Assembly (NCBI RefSeq): GCF_001641285.1
Contig: NZ_CP014841.1
Span: 3,560,501 to 3,624,500, forward strand
DNA length: 64,000 nt
Direction: 5' to 3'
DNA from: Dyella thiooxydans
Lineage (GTDB): Bacteria > Pseudomonadota > Gammaproteobacteria > Xanthomonadales > Rhodanobacteraceae
Shown: positions 8,715-17,292 of the stretch, in pieces
How the letters are laid out: each line of letters opens with the position of its first letter
Position numbering within the stretch: position 1 is the stretch's first letter
Made by a program: the position numbers and the translations under genes
Notes under the pieces: generated by a model
What the model was told of the DNA's origin: nothing
Databases searched by the model: none
The model's input: only the letters and a program-made list of their open reading frames with translations

Positions 8715-9580
8715 TGCAAAGGTCGCCTCTCCCCCGTCGCCAGCGTGGCGTCGCACTGCTGGTGGTGCTGTGGGCCTGCACCCTGTTGGCGGTGCTGCTC
8801 GGCGGCTACGCGCTGATGGCGCGCACCGAGGCCTTGCAGGCGCGCTATGCGTTCGCCCACACCCAGGCGCACTACGCGGCCGAGGCGGGTATCGCGCGGG
8901 CGGTGTACGCGCTGCAGGATCCGAGACTGGCACAGCGCTGGATTCCCGATGGACGGTCGTACACCTTCCCGTTCGGCGACGCCTCTGTGCAGGTCCAGAT
9001 CGTCGACGAAAGCGGCAAGGTGGACCTCAATGCGGCTTCGCCGGCCGTGCTCACCGGCCTGTTCAAGGCGGCCGGCATGGAGCCGCGGGCGGCCGAGCAG
9101 CTGGCGGGCCGGGTAGCGGCCTGGCGCAGCTTCAGCGATGCGGTGGGACCGAACCCGGCCGACGCCGCCTACACCGCGGCGGGACTCGACTACCTGCCGC
9201 GGCATGGACCGTTCGCCAGCATCGAGGAACTGCGCATGGTGCTCGGCATGCCGGCCGCCATCTACAAGGCGGTCGCTTCGCAGGTCACGCTGTGGTCAGG
9301 GCGCGACGCGCCCAATCCGGCTACCGCGCCGCCGCTGGCGCTGGCGGCGATTCCTGGCATGGATGCGGCGCGGATCCAGCAGGCCGAGGACGCGCGACAG
9401 GCGCTGGATCCAGCGACCGCGATGGCGTCCGGTGCCGGGGTAACGCATAGTATCCGTTCGCAGGCGACGCTTCCCGACGGCACCCGGGCCGTGGTGCGGG
9501 CAACGGTTCGCCTGCGCGGGATCGGGGCTGGCGTGCAGCCGTACGCGGTGTTGCGCTGGCAGGAGGGAGACGGGGAATGA
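8711..9580 (+). CDS. gspK: pseudopilus tip protein GspK
   Basis: This 289-aa protein is the large tip pseudopilin. The leader ends RRQRG and is followed by VALLVVLWACTLLAVLLGG. The +5 position is Val instead of Glu, which is normal for GspK and distinguishes it from the other pseudopilins. The periplasmic part contains QIVDESGKVDLNAAS and a helix-hairpin-helix-like repeat region with IEELRMVLGMP, as in the GspK alpha-domain. Two adjacent ATG codons (8711 and 8714) are possible starts. It overlaps gspJ and gspL by four bases on each side. Confidence 0.93.
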   Translation: MMQRSPLPRRQRGVALLVVLWACTLLAVLLGGYALMARTEALQARYAFAHTQAHYAAEAGIARAVYALQDPRLAQRWIPDGRSYTFPFGDASVQVQIVDESGKVDLNAASPAVLTGLFKAAGMEPRAAEQLAGRVAAWRSFSDAVGPNPADAAYTAAGLDYLPRHGPFASIEELRMVLGMPAAIYKAVASQVTLWSGRDAPNPATAPPLALAAIPGMDAARIQQAEDARQALDPATAMASGAGVTHSIRSQATLPDGTRAVVRATVRLRGIGAGVQPYAVLRWQEGDGE

Positions 9581-10731
9581 GTACCGCAATGCAGTCGCTG
9601 CGGCCGTCGCTGGAGCGCGCGCGGCGCGCCTGGCGCGGCTCGCCGCTGCCGGCGTTCCTGGCGTGGTGGGGCGGCGAACTGCGCGCCCTGCTGCCGGTCC
9701 GGATGCGCCAGATGCTGGCCAGCGGTGCCGACTGGCACCTGTTGGAACATCGGGATGGGCACTGGAGCGTGCGCCGTGCCGGCGAGCCGGGCCTGCTGGC
9801 GCAGTGGCCCGACGACGGCGATCCGACGATCCAGCAGCAGGCCCTGCGCCAGGCACTGGCCGCGGTCGATCCGCAGGATCTGCGCCTCGCGCTGTGCCTG
9901 CCGGTGTCGGCCGGCCTGCGCCGCACGCTGGCATTGCCGCTGGCCGCCCGCGACAACCTGGCGCAGGTGGTCGGTTTCGAAATCGACCGGCAGACCCCGT
10001 TCCGCGCCGAACAGGTGGCGACCGACGTGCGCGAGCTGGCGCGCCCGGTGGGCGAGGGCCGCTTCGCGGTCGAGCTGATTGCCCTGCCGCGCACCACGCT
10101 CGATCCGCTGCTCGAGCGGCTGGCCGCCCTGCGCATCCGCGTCGATGCGGTCGACCTGCTCGACGGCGATGCCCGGGTCGGCGCGAACCTGCTGCCGCCC
10201 GCGCAACGACCGCGCCGGGTCGATCCGCGCGCGCGGCTGAATCTCGCGCTCGTTGCCGGCTGCGTGGTGCTGGCGGGGCTGGTGCTGGGGCAGTGGCTGC
10301 ACAACCGGCAGGTCGCGCTGGACGCGATGCAGGCCCAGGTCGATGCCATGCACGGCGAGGCGCAGCAGGTGGCCCTGCTGCGCCAGCAACTGCAGGACAA
10401 TGCCGGCGCAGCCGGCTTCCTGGCACTCAAGAAGAAAGACACCGTGCCGGTGCTGGCGCTGCTGGACGAACTCACCCGCCGTCTGCCCGACAGCGCCTGG
10501 CTGGAGCGCTTCAGTGTCGACAGCAACGGTCACCTCGGTTTCCAGGGCCAGGCGACCCAGGCGGCCAAGCTGGTCGATGCACTGAAGGACGACCCGCTGA
10601 TCCGCGACGTCGGCTTCCAGGGCTCGATCCAGGCCGACCCGACCACCGGCAAGGAACGTTTCTACCTCGTCGCCAACGTGCGCACGCCGGCGACTCCCGC
10701 CGCCGCAGCATCCGCGGGAGCCACGCCATGA
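9577..10731 (+). CDS. gspL: type II secretion protein GspL
   Basis: GspL is the bitopic inner-membrane protein linking the GspE ATPase to GspM. The 384 aa comprise a cytoplasmic actin-like (PilM-related) domain, about residues 35-215, with LPLAARDNLAQVVGFEIDRQTPF; one transmembrane segment, about residues 225-245 (LNLALVAGCVVLAGLVLG); and a periplasmic PilN-like ferredoxin fold with a coiled-coil lead-in (QAQVDAMHGEAQQVALLRQQ). The PilM-plus-PilN architecture is standard for the XpsL branch. The Ala/Pro-rich tail is probably flexible. It is coupled to gspK and gspM by four-base overlaps. Confidence 0.92.
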   Translation: MSTAMQSLRPSLERARRAWRGSPLPAFLAWWGGELRALLPVRMRQMLASGADWHLLEHRDGHWSVRRAGEPGLLAQWPDDGDPTIQQQALRQALAAVDPQDLRLALCLPVSAGLRRTLALPLAARDNLAQVVGFEIDRQTPFRAEQVATDVRELARPVGEGRFAVELIALPRTTLDPLLERLAALRIRVDAVDLLDGDARVGANLLPPAQRPRRVDPRARLNLALVAGCVVLAGLVLGQWLHNRQVALDAMQAQVDAMHGEAQQVALLRQQLQDNAGAAGFLALKKKDTVPVLALLDELTRRLPDSAWLERFSVDSNGHLGFQGQATQAAKLVDALKDDPLIRDVGFQGSIQADPTTGKERFYLVANVRTPATPAAAASAGATP

Positions 10732-11357
10732 GCCGGCTGGTGATGAAGCCGCGCGACAGCCGGCTGGCGGCGATCGGCCTGCTGCTGCTGGTGCTGGTGA
10801 TCGCCTACTTCGTGCTGCTGCACTGGTGGTTCGTGGCGCCGCTGCAGTCGATCAACGCGCAGATGAGCGATCTGCGCGACACCCAGAGCCGCTACGCCGC
10901 CGCCATCGCGCAGAAGCCGGAGCTGGAGAAGCGTCTCGCCGCGATGGGCGCCGGACAGGCGGCCAGCAGCGCGTTTCTGCCCGAGGACGATCCCAACGCC
11001 GCGACCGCCGGGCTGATGCAGCGGGTGGTCGACGTGACCGGCGCGCACCGGCGCGACGGTGGTTGCGAGGTGACCCAGAAGATGCCGCTGCCCGAGCCCC
11101 AGGCCGACGGCAGCGAACCCTACCGGAAGGCCGCCGTGAGCATCAGCCTGCGCTGCGACATCGAGCCGCTGGCCGCGGTGCTGAACGATCTGGAGCAGGG
11201 CACGCCGTACCTGTTCGTCGGCGACCTGAGCATCTTCCGCAATCCGGTGATCACCCAGCAGAACGCCCAGGCGCCGCTGGAGGTGCAGTTCACGCTGACC
11301 GGCTATGTGCGCCCGTCGCACGCCGGCACCGGCGCCAGCCAGGGAGCCGCCCCGTGA
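10728..11357 (+). CDS. gspM: type II secretion protein GspM
   Basis: This 209-aa bitopic protein has a short cytoplasmic N-terminus, one transmembrane segment at about residues 14-33 (AAIGLLLLVLVIAYFVLLHW), a coiled-coil stretch (QSINAQMSDLRDTQSRYAAA) and a small periplasmic ferredoxin-like domain. This matches GspM/XpsM, which binds and stabilises GspL. There are two cysteines (in GGCEVTQK and LRCDIEP) that could pair in the periplasm. The start ATG overlaps the gspL stop, and the gene overlaps the GTG of gspN by four bases. Confidence 0.9.
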   Translation: MSRLVMKPRDSRLAAIGLLLLVLVIAYFVLLHWWFVAPLQSINAQMSDLRDTQSRYAAAIAQKPELEKRLAAMGAGQAASSAFLPEDDPNAATAGLMQRVVDVTGAHRRDGGCEVTQKMPLPEPQADGSEPYRKAAVSISLRCDIEPLAAVLNDLEQGTPYLFVGDLSIFRNPVITQQNAQAPLEVQFTLTGYVRPSHAGTGASQGAAP

Positions 11358-12079
11358 AGGCCGCCACGCAACGCCGGTTGACACCGATGCTGGTGCTGGC
11401 TGCCGGCATCCTTGGCGCCGCGCTGGTGGTCCTGATGCTGGGTCTCGGCCAGGGGGTGCGCTGGCGTGCGCCGCATCCGGTGGCACCGCTGCCGCCGCCC
11501 GGGCACGGTGCCGCGCTGCCGCCGCCGCAGCCGCTGGATCGCTTCGCCACCGTCTGGCAGCGCCCGCTGTTCCGTCCCGACCGGCGTCCCGGCGCGCGCT
11601 CCGGTGATGGCGGTGCCGTCGGCGACCTGGCGCTGACCGGGGTGATCCTCACCCCCGGCTTGCGGATGGCGCTGGCGCACGACAAGACCAATAACCGCGA
11701 CCTGCAGATCGCCCAGGGCAAGACTACGCCGGACGGCCGCTGGACCCTGGTCGAGGTGCAGCCGCGCGCAGCGGTGTTCGATGGCCCTGACGGCCGGGTC
11801 GAACTCAAGCTGCCGGCCGGCGCCCCGTTCGACAAGACGCCGCCGGCGCCGGACAACGCGCCGGGTGCCGCCGAGATGCGCAAGGAGGCCGGCGGCGCGC
11901 CGTTTCCGGCGACCGGATCGTCGCCGCGCATGGGCCTGACCCCGCCCGGCGCTGGTCGCGCGCAGCGCGGGCACCAGACCGAAGCGCAGCTGCAGGCCGA
12001 GCGGCTGCGCCAGCTCAACGCCATCATCCAGAAACGTCGGGCCGAGCAGGCAGCCTCGACCCAGCAAGGAGACCATTGA
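11354..12079 (+). CDS. gspN: type II secretion protein N (XpsN type, GspC-like)
   Basis: This 241-aa bitopic protein occupies the gspN position of the Xps-type operon. It has a short N-terminus, one transmembrane helix at about residues 13-35 (LVLAAGILGAALVVLMLGLG), a Pro-rich linker and a domain with FATVWQRPLFRPDRRP and LALTGVILTPGLRMALA. That domain resembles the HR region of GspC proteins, which binds the secretin. The operon has no separate gspC, so this protein may fill that role, as proposed for Xanthomonas XpsN. The C-terminus is basic and Gln-rich, possibly a coiled coil (AQLQAERLRQLNAII). GTG start; GTGA overlap with gspM. Confidence 0.85.
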   Translation: MKAATQRRLTPMLVLAAGILGAALVVLMLGLGQGVRWRAPHPVAPLPPPGHGAALPPPQPLDRFATVWQRPLFRPDRRPGARSGDGGAVGDLALTGVILTPGLRMALAHDKTNNRDLQIAQGKTTPDGRWTLVEVQPRAAVFDGPDGRVELKLPAGAPFDKTPPAPDNAPGAAEMRKEAGGAPFPATGSSPRMGLTPPGAGRAQRGHQTEAQLQAERLRQLNAIIQKRRAEQAASTQQGDH

Positions 12080-14682
12080 TGTTCCGCATGCTGAAGCACC
12101 CGATGATCCGCGTGGCCGCACTGGCCAGCGTGGTCTGGCTGGCCGGCTGCGCCACGATGCCGCCGCCGCCCGACGACGGCGCGCTGCAGCGCGAGGCGAT
12201 GGCCGGCACCGAAAAGCCGGTGCCGCCGCCGCTGCCGCTGGCCAACCGGCTGGGTGCCGAAACGCCGGCCGCCGTACAGCCGGAACTGCGTACCGGCACC
12301 GGCCAGTTCATCCATCCGACCGCCCTGGCGAAGCCGCATCCCGTGGCCAAGGGCGATGGCGCGGTCACCTTCAACTTCGAGAACCAGCCGGTGCAGGCAG
12401 TGGTGAAGGCGGTGCTCGGCGATCTGCTGAAGAAGAACTACACCATTGCGCCGGGCGTGCAGGGCAACATCTCCTTCGCCACCGCCGAGCCGGTGGACTC
12501 CAGCCAGGCGCTGCCGATCCTGGAGATGCTGCTGTCGTGGACCGGCAACGCGCTGGTCAGCAATGCCGGCGGCTACGTGGTGATGCCGGCCAAGGACGCT
12601 GCCGCCGGCAACCTGGTGCCGGGCCTGGGCGCCAGCGCGCCGGCCGGCGGCCTGCAGGCGCGGCTGTTCCCGCTGCACTACATCAGCGCGGTGGAGATGC
12701 AGAAGCTGATCAAGCCGTTCGCGCGGACCGACTCGGTGCTGCTGGTCGATCCGGCGCGCAACCTGCTGGTGCTCTCCGGCACGCCGCAGGAGCTGGCCAA
12801 CTACGCGAGCACCGTGCGCACCTTCGACGTGGACTGGCTGCGCGGCATGTCGGTGGGCGTGTTCTCGCTCGAGCATGCCAGCGTCACCGACCTGATGCCC
12901 AAGCTCGACAGCCTGTTCGGCAAGGACGGCAACACGCCGCTGGCCGGCATGCTGCGCTTCATCCCGATCGAGCGTACCAACGCGCTGGTGGTGATCTCCA
13001 CCCAGCCGGACTACCTGCATGAGGTCGGCGACTGGATCCACCGCATCGACCGCGGCGGCGGCAACGAGCCGCAGCTCTACGTCTACGACGTGCGCAACAT
13101 CAAGGCTTCGGATCTGGCCCGTTACCTGGCGCAGATCTACACCGACAACGCGGGCGGCGGCAGCAGCTCCGGCGGCGAGGTGGGGCCGGGCCTCACCGGC
13201 GCCACGATCGGCAACACCGGCGGCGCGGGCGGCAAGTCGATGGGCAGCACCGCGGGCAGCTTCGGCAGCAGCAGCGGTGGGTTCGGTGGCAATGACGGTA
13301 CGCGCGGCGGCGGACTCGGCAGCTCCAGCGGGATGGGCGGCACCGGCGGTGCATCCGGCGGCCAGGGCGGCACCGGCGGGGCGCTGATCAATGCTACCGG
13401 CAGCGCCAGCGGCGCATCGGGTAATCAGGAGTACAGCTCCGGCGACGGCAGCATCCGGATCAGCTCGGTCGACGCCAACAACCAGCTGCTGGTGCGCGCG
13501 CGGCCGTCGCAGTGGGCGGAGATCCAGGATGCGATCCAGCGCCTGGACACCGTGCCGCTGCAGGTGCAGATCGAGACCCGCATTCTCGAGGTGAATCTGT
13601 CGGGCGACTTCAAATTCGGCGTGCAGTGGTACCTGCAGGGGCTGGCCGGCGGCACCCAGAACGCTGACGGCAGCTTCACTCCCGGCAACCCGAACAACCC
13701 GCGCCAGGGTGCGCTGGGCATCGGCGGCAACGCCTACGTGCCCAGCAATGGCGTCACTGGCGATGCGCTGTTCTATTCCTTCGTCAACTCCAACCTGCAG
13801 GTGGCGCTACACGCGATGGAGACCAGCGGCAACACCAAGACGCTGTCGGCACCGTCGATGGTGGTGCTGAACAACCAGGTGGCGCACATCCAGGTGGGCA
13901 ACCGCGTACCGATCAACAGCACCAGCATTTCTCTCAATACCGGCACGAGCACGCCTTACAGCGAGACGCAGTATCTGGATACCGGCGTGATCCTCAACGT
14001 GCAGCCGCGGGTCAATCCCGGCGGGCTGGTCTACCTCAACATCGGCCAGCAGGTCAGCCAGGTCGACCGCACCGCCCAGCTGGTCAATGGCAACCCGACC
14101 ATCTCGCAGCGCGAGCTGGCCACCCAGGTCGCGGTGCAGAGCGGGCAGACCGTGCTGCTCGGCGGCCTGATCCAGCAGGACGAGGGCACCTCCGACGGCG
14201 GCGTGCCCGGCCTGAACCGCGTGCCCGTCCTCGGCCGGCTGTTCGGTACCACCAGCCGCACGCACAGCCGCACCGAGCTGATCGTGCTGATCACGCCGCG
14301 GGTGATCACCAGCAGCGACGACGCCCGCCAGATCACCGAGGAATACCAGCGCAAGTTCGAGTCGCTGGCGCCGCTGCGGGCGAAGGAGGCGGCCGTGCCG
14401 ACGGCCGCCAGCGCCCCGTCTTCGTCGGCCGCACCGGCCGGTGACGCAGCCCCCACGCCCGAGCAGCTGCAGCAGCAGGCCGAGACCGCGCTGGCACAGA
14501 CCGACTACGTGGGCGCCCAGGCGCTGGCACTGCGCTCGTGGCGGCAGGGCACGCGCCACGGCGACCTGTGTGTGCAGAACTGGCGGGTGATCGGCGAGGC
14601 GCGGGCGCGACTGAAGGACACGGCGGGTGCCCAGACCGCCGACAAATGGATGCAGCAGTGCGTGGCGGCTGAGCCGCGTTAG
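12079..14682 (+). CDS. gspD: type II secretion secretin GspD (lipoprotein)
   Basis: This 867-aa secretin forms the outer-membrane channel of the pathway. The N-terminus is a lipoprotein signal with lipobox LAGC (Cys24). The N0/N1-N3 domains follow: FNFENQPVQAVVKAVLGDLL, LFPLHYISAVEMQKLI and VYDVRNIKASDLARYLAQIY. N3 is interrupted by a long Gly/Ser-rich insertion (about residues 355-450). The secretin barrel contains VQIETRILEVNLSG, LQVALHAMETSGNTKTLSAP, VAVQSGQTVLLGGLI and VPVLGRLFG. About 125 residues follow the usual LIVLITPRVI end and include a TPR-like helical stretch with two cysteines. AAGGAG at 12066-12071 fixes the ATG at 12079. It is the last gene of the operon, as in Xanthomonas xps. 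Confidence 0.95.
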   Translation: MFRMLKHPMIRVAALASVVWLAGCATMPPPPDDGALQREAMAGTEKPVPPPLPLANRLGAETPAAVQPELRTGTGQFIHPTALAKPHPVAKGDGAVTFNFENQPVQAVVKAVLGDLLKKNYTIAPGVQGNISFATAEPVDSSQALPILEMLLSWTGNALVSNAGGYVVMPAKDAAAGNLVPGLGASAPAGGLQARLFPLHYISAVEMQKLIKPFARTDSVLLVDPARNLLVLSGTPQELANYASTVRTFDVDWLRGMSVGVFSLEHASVTDLMPKLDSLFGKDGNTPLAGMLRFIPIERTNALVVISTQPDYLHEVGDWIHRIDRGGGNEPQLYVYDVRNIKASDLARYLAQIYTDNAGGGSSSGGEVGPGLTGATIGNTGGAGGKSMGSTAGSFGSSSGGFGGNDGTRGGGLGSSSGMGGTGGASGGQGGTGGALINATGSASGASGNQEYSSGDGSIRISSVDANNQLLVRARPSQWAEIQDAIQRLDTVPLQVQIETRILEVNLSGDFKFGVQWYLQGLAGGTQNADGSFTPGNPNNPRQGALGIGGNAYVPSNGVTGDALFYSFVNSNLQVALHAMETSGNTKTLSAPSMVVLNNQVAHIQVGNRVPINSTSISLNTGTSTPYSETQYLDTGVILNVQPRVNPGGLVYLNIGQQVSQVDRTAQLVNGNPTISQRELATQVAVQSGQTVLLGGLIQQDEGTSDGGVPGLNRVPVLGRLFGTTSRTHSRTELIVLITPRVITSSDDARQITEEYQRKFESLAPLRAKEAAVPTAASAPSSSAAPAGDAAPTPEQLQQQAETALAQTDYVGAQALALRSWRQGTRHGDLCVQNWRVIGEARARLKDTAGAQTADKWMQQCVAAEPR
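13145..13435 (+). repeat. Gly/Ser-rich low-complexity tract inside gspD
   Basis: This in-frame stretch encodes almost only Gly, Ser, Ala, Thr and Asn, in loosely repeated units such as GGTGGASGGQGGTGG and SFGSSSGGFGG. It sits within the N3 domain of the secretin, where many secretins have a shorter flexible loop facing the channel lumen. At DNA level it is an irregular repetition of GGC/AGC codons, a likely site of length variation by slippage. Confidence 0.8.
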
Positions 14683-14751
14683 CTGTCGGGCGCGTCGGGA
14701 TTCGCGCCGGCGGGGCGTGTCGCGCCCGCTCCGCCGTTACCATGGGCGCGG

Positions 14752-17271
14752 ATGACCGCCACGCCTGCCGACTTCCCGATCACCCCGCTGCTGCCGGACA
14801 TCCGCGCCTCGCTCGCCGCGCATCCGCGGCTGGTGCTGGAGGCGCCTCCCGGTGCCGGCAAGACCACCCAGGTGCCGCTGGCCCTGCTCGACGCACCTTG
14901 GCTGGAACGGCGGAAGATCCTCATGCTGGAACCGCGCCGCATCGCCGCCCGCGCGGCCGCGCAGTTCATGGCGCAGCAGCTCGGCGAGCCGGTCGGACAG
15001 ACGGTCGGTTACTCGATCCGCTTCGAGTCGCGCACCAGCGTGGCAACGCGGATCGAGGTAGTCACCGAGGGCATCCTGACCCGGCTGATCCAGGACGATC
15101 CCGAGCTCACCGGCATCGGCGCAATCCTGTTCGACGAATTCCACGAGCGGCACCTCGCCGGCGACCTCGGCGCGGCGCTGGCGCTGGACGTGCAGGGCAC
15201 GCTGCGGCCCGATCTGCGCCTGCTGGTGATGTCGGCCACGCTGGACGGCGAACGCGTCGCGCAGTGGCTGGATGCACCGCGGATCAGCAGCCCCGGGCGC
15301 AGCTTCCCGGTGCGTATCGAGCACCCGCCGGCGCGCGCGCAGGAGACGCTGGAGCAGCACCTGGCGCGCACCGTGCGCCAGGCGCTGGCGGAGAACGACG
15401 GCGACGTGCTGGTGTTCCTGCCCGGCCGACGCGAGATCGCCCGTGCGCAGACCGTCCTCGGCAACACGCTGGACGAGGCGATCGAGCTCGTGCCGCTGCA
15501 CGGCGAGCTGTCGCTGGCCGAGCAGCAGCTCGCGCTCGGCACCGGCGAGCCGGGCACGCGGCGGGTGGTGCTGGCCACCAACGTGGCCGAGTCCAGCGTG
15601 ACCCTGCCGGGGATCCGCGCGGTGGTCGACAGCGGGCTGGCGCGCGAGCCGCGTTTCGATCCGAACTCCGGCTTCACTCGGCTGGAGACGGTGACAATCT
15701 CCCAGGCCTCGGCCGACCAGCGCGCCGGCCGCGCCGGCCGCGTCGCCGAAGGCACGGCGTACCGGCTGTGGCCGCAGAGCAGGCGGCTGGAGCCCTCGCG
15801 TACCGCCGAGATCGCCCAGGCCGAGCTGTCCGCGCTGGCGCTGGAACTGGCCGCCTGGGGCATCACCGCGGGCAGCGGCAGCGACTTGGCCTGGCTGGAT
15901 CCACCCCCGTCCGGCGCGCTGGCGCAGGGACGCGAGTTGCTGGCCGCACTGGGTGCACTCGATGCCGACGGTCGCATCACAAGGCTGGGCCGGCAGATGC
16001 TCGCACTTGGCGCCGCGCCGCGACTGGCTGCGGCCGCCCTGCGCGCACCGGAGGAACGTCGCGCCCTGGTCGCCGACCTGCTGGCGTTGACCGAGGCACG
16101 CTCGCCGCTGCGCGGCGAACAGTCGCGTACCGACGACTTCCGCGTGCGCGTCGGCGCCCTGCACGTGTGGCGCGATCGCCGCGGCGGCGGCAGCCATGCC
16201 GGCGCCGATGCCGGGGCGCTGGCGGCGATCGAGCAGGCCGCCAAGGGCTGGCGTCGCCGGCTGGACCTGCGCACCGCCGCCAGCGGCGTGCCGGACAGCC
16301 ACGCGGTCGGCGACCTGCTGGTGCACGCATATCCCGACCGCATCGCCTACCGTGATGCCAACAACCCGCTGCGCTACACCCTGGCCAACGGCCGCGGCGT
16401 GCGCCTGCACGAGCAGACCGCCCTGCTCGGCGAGCCCTGGCTGGTGGTGCTGGACCTGCGCCACGAGGCGCGCGACAGCCTGGTGCTGGCCGCCGCGCCG
16501 CTGGACCCGCGCACGCTCGAGGCCGAGTTCCCGCAAGGCTTCGCGCGCGAGCGCGTGCTGCGCTGGAACGAGGCGCGCGGCGCGGTGGAGGCGTTCGAGG
16601 AACGCCGCTTCGGGGCCATCGTGATGGAGCGCCGCAGCGTGCCGGTGCAACCGGCCGATGCGCTGCCGGCACTGCTCGCCGCGGTGCGCAGCCGCGGACT
16701 GGAGGTCCTGCCGTGGAGCGATGCGGCACGCCGCCTGCGCCTGCGCATCCAGGCGTTGCGCGGATGGATGCCCGAGCTCGACCTGCCGGACGTCTCCGAC
16801 GCCGCGCTGCTGGCCACACTGGAGGACTGGCTGGCGCCTTATCTCGCGGGCAAGCGCGGCCTCGATGCGCTGGGCGCGGACGACCTGTCGCAGGCGCTCG
16901 CCGCGATGCTCGACTACGGCCAGCGCCAGCAGCTCGACGCGCAGGCGCCGGACCAGTGGCTGGCGCCCAGCGGTCAGCATCGCCGGCTCGAATACGCACC
17001 GGACGAGCCACCGGTGCTGGCGGTGAAACTGCAGGAGCTGTTCGGCCTGGCCGACACGCCGCGGGTCGGCGGCGGCCGCGTGCCGGTGACCCTGCACCTG
17101 CTGTCGCCGGCCGGCCGGCCGATCCAGATGACGCAGGACCTCAAGGGTTTCTGGGAGCGCACCTATCCCGAGGTGAAGAAGGAACTCAAGGGCCGCTACC
17201 CGCGCCATCCCTGGCCGGACGATCCGTGGACGGCCACGCCCACCCACCGGGCCAAGCCGCGCGGCACCTGA
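14752..17271 (+). CDS. hrpB: ATP-dependent helicase HrpB
   Basis: This 839-aa DEAH-box helicase has the HrpB architecture: motif I GAGKTTQVPLALL (about residues 35-46), the DEFHERHL box (about residue 128), motif III MSATLDG, LVFLPGRREI, motif V TNVAESSVTLPGI, motif VI QRAGRAGRVAEG, then the helicase-associated and HrpB C-terminal domains, ending with the conserved YPEVKKELKGRYPRHPWP signature. HrpB proteins are presumed RNA helicases of poorly defined function; the name recalls the eukaryotic DEAH family and has nothing to do with the Hrp secretion system. It is a single gene, convergent with the DUF2167 gene 21 bp away. Confidence 0.94.
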   Translation: MTATPADFPITPLLPDIRASLAAHPRLVLEAPPGAGKTTQVPLALLDAPWLERRKILMLEPRRIAARAAAQFMAQQLGEPVGQTVGYSIRFESRTSVATRIEVVTEGILTRLIQDDPELTGIGAILFDEFHERHLAGDLGAALALDVQGTLRPDLRLLVMSATLDGERVAQWLDAPRISSPGRSFPVRIEHPPARAQETLEQHLARTVRQALAENDGDVLVFLPGRREIARAQTVLGNTLDEAIELVPLHGELSLAEQQLALGTGEPGTRRVVLATNVAESSVTLPGIRAVVDSGLAREPRFDPNSGFTRLETVTISQASADQRAGRAGRVAEGTAYRLWPQSRRLEPSRTAEIAQAELSALALELAAWGITAGSGSDLAWLDPPPSGALAQGRELLAALGALDADGRITRLGRQMLALGAAPRLAAAALRAPEERRALVADLLALTEARSPLRGEQSRTDDFRVRVGALHVWRDRRGGGSHAGADAGALAAIEQAAKGWRRRLDLRTAASGVPDSHAVGDLLVHAYPDRIAYRDANNPLRYTLANGRGVRLHEQTALLGEPWLVVLDLRHEARDSLVLAAAPLDPRTLEAEFPQGFARERVLRWNEARGAVEAFEERRFGAIVMERRSVPVQPADALPALLAAVRSRGLEVLPWSDAARRLRLRIQALRGWMPELDLPDVSDAALLATLEDWLAPYLAGKRGLDALGADDLSQALAAMLDYGQRQQLDAQAPDQWLAPSGQHRRLEYAPDEPPVLAVKLQELFGLADTPRVGGGRVPVTLHLLSPAGRPIQMTQDLKGFWERTYPEVKKELKGRYPRHPWPDDPWTATPTHRAKPRGT

Positions 17272-17292
17272 GGCACCGCGCGGCCGGCGCGG

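Noticed and set aside
13145-13435. Repetitive GGC/AGC tract considered as CRISPR or tandem repeat array
   Set aside because: It is in frame within the secretin gene, irregular, and has no spacer-repeat structure.
14737-17247. Long open frame on the minus strand opposite hrpB
   Set aside because: It is a shadow of hrpB with the same skewed composition and no domain.
14752-17271. HrpB taken as a type III secretion/hypersensitive-response gene because of its name
   Set aside because: The motifs are those of a DEAH helicase and no type III secretion genes are nearby.
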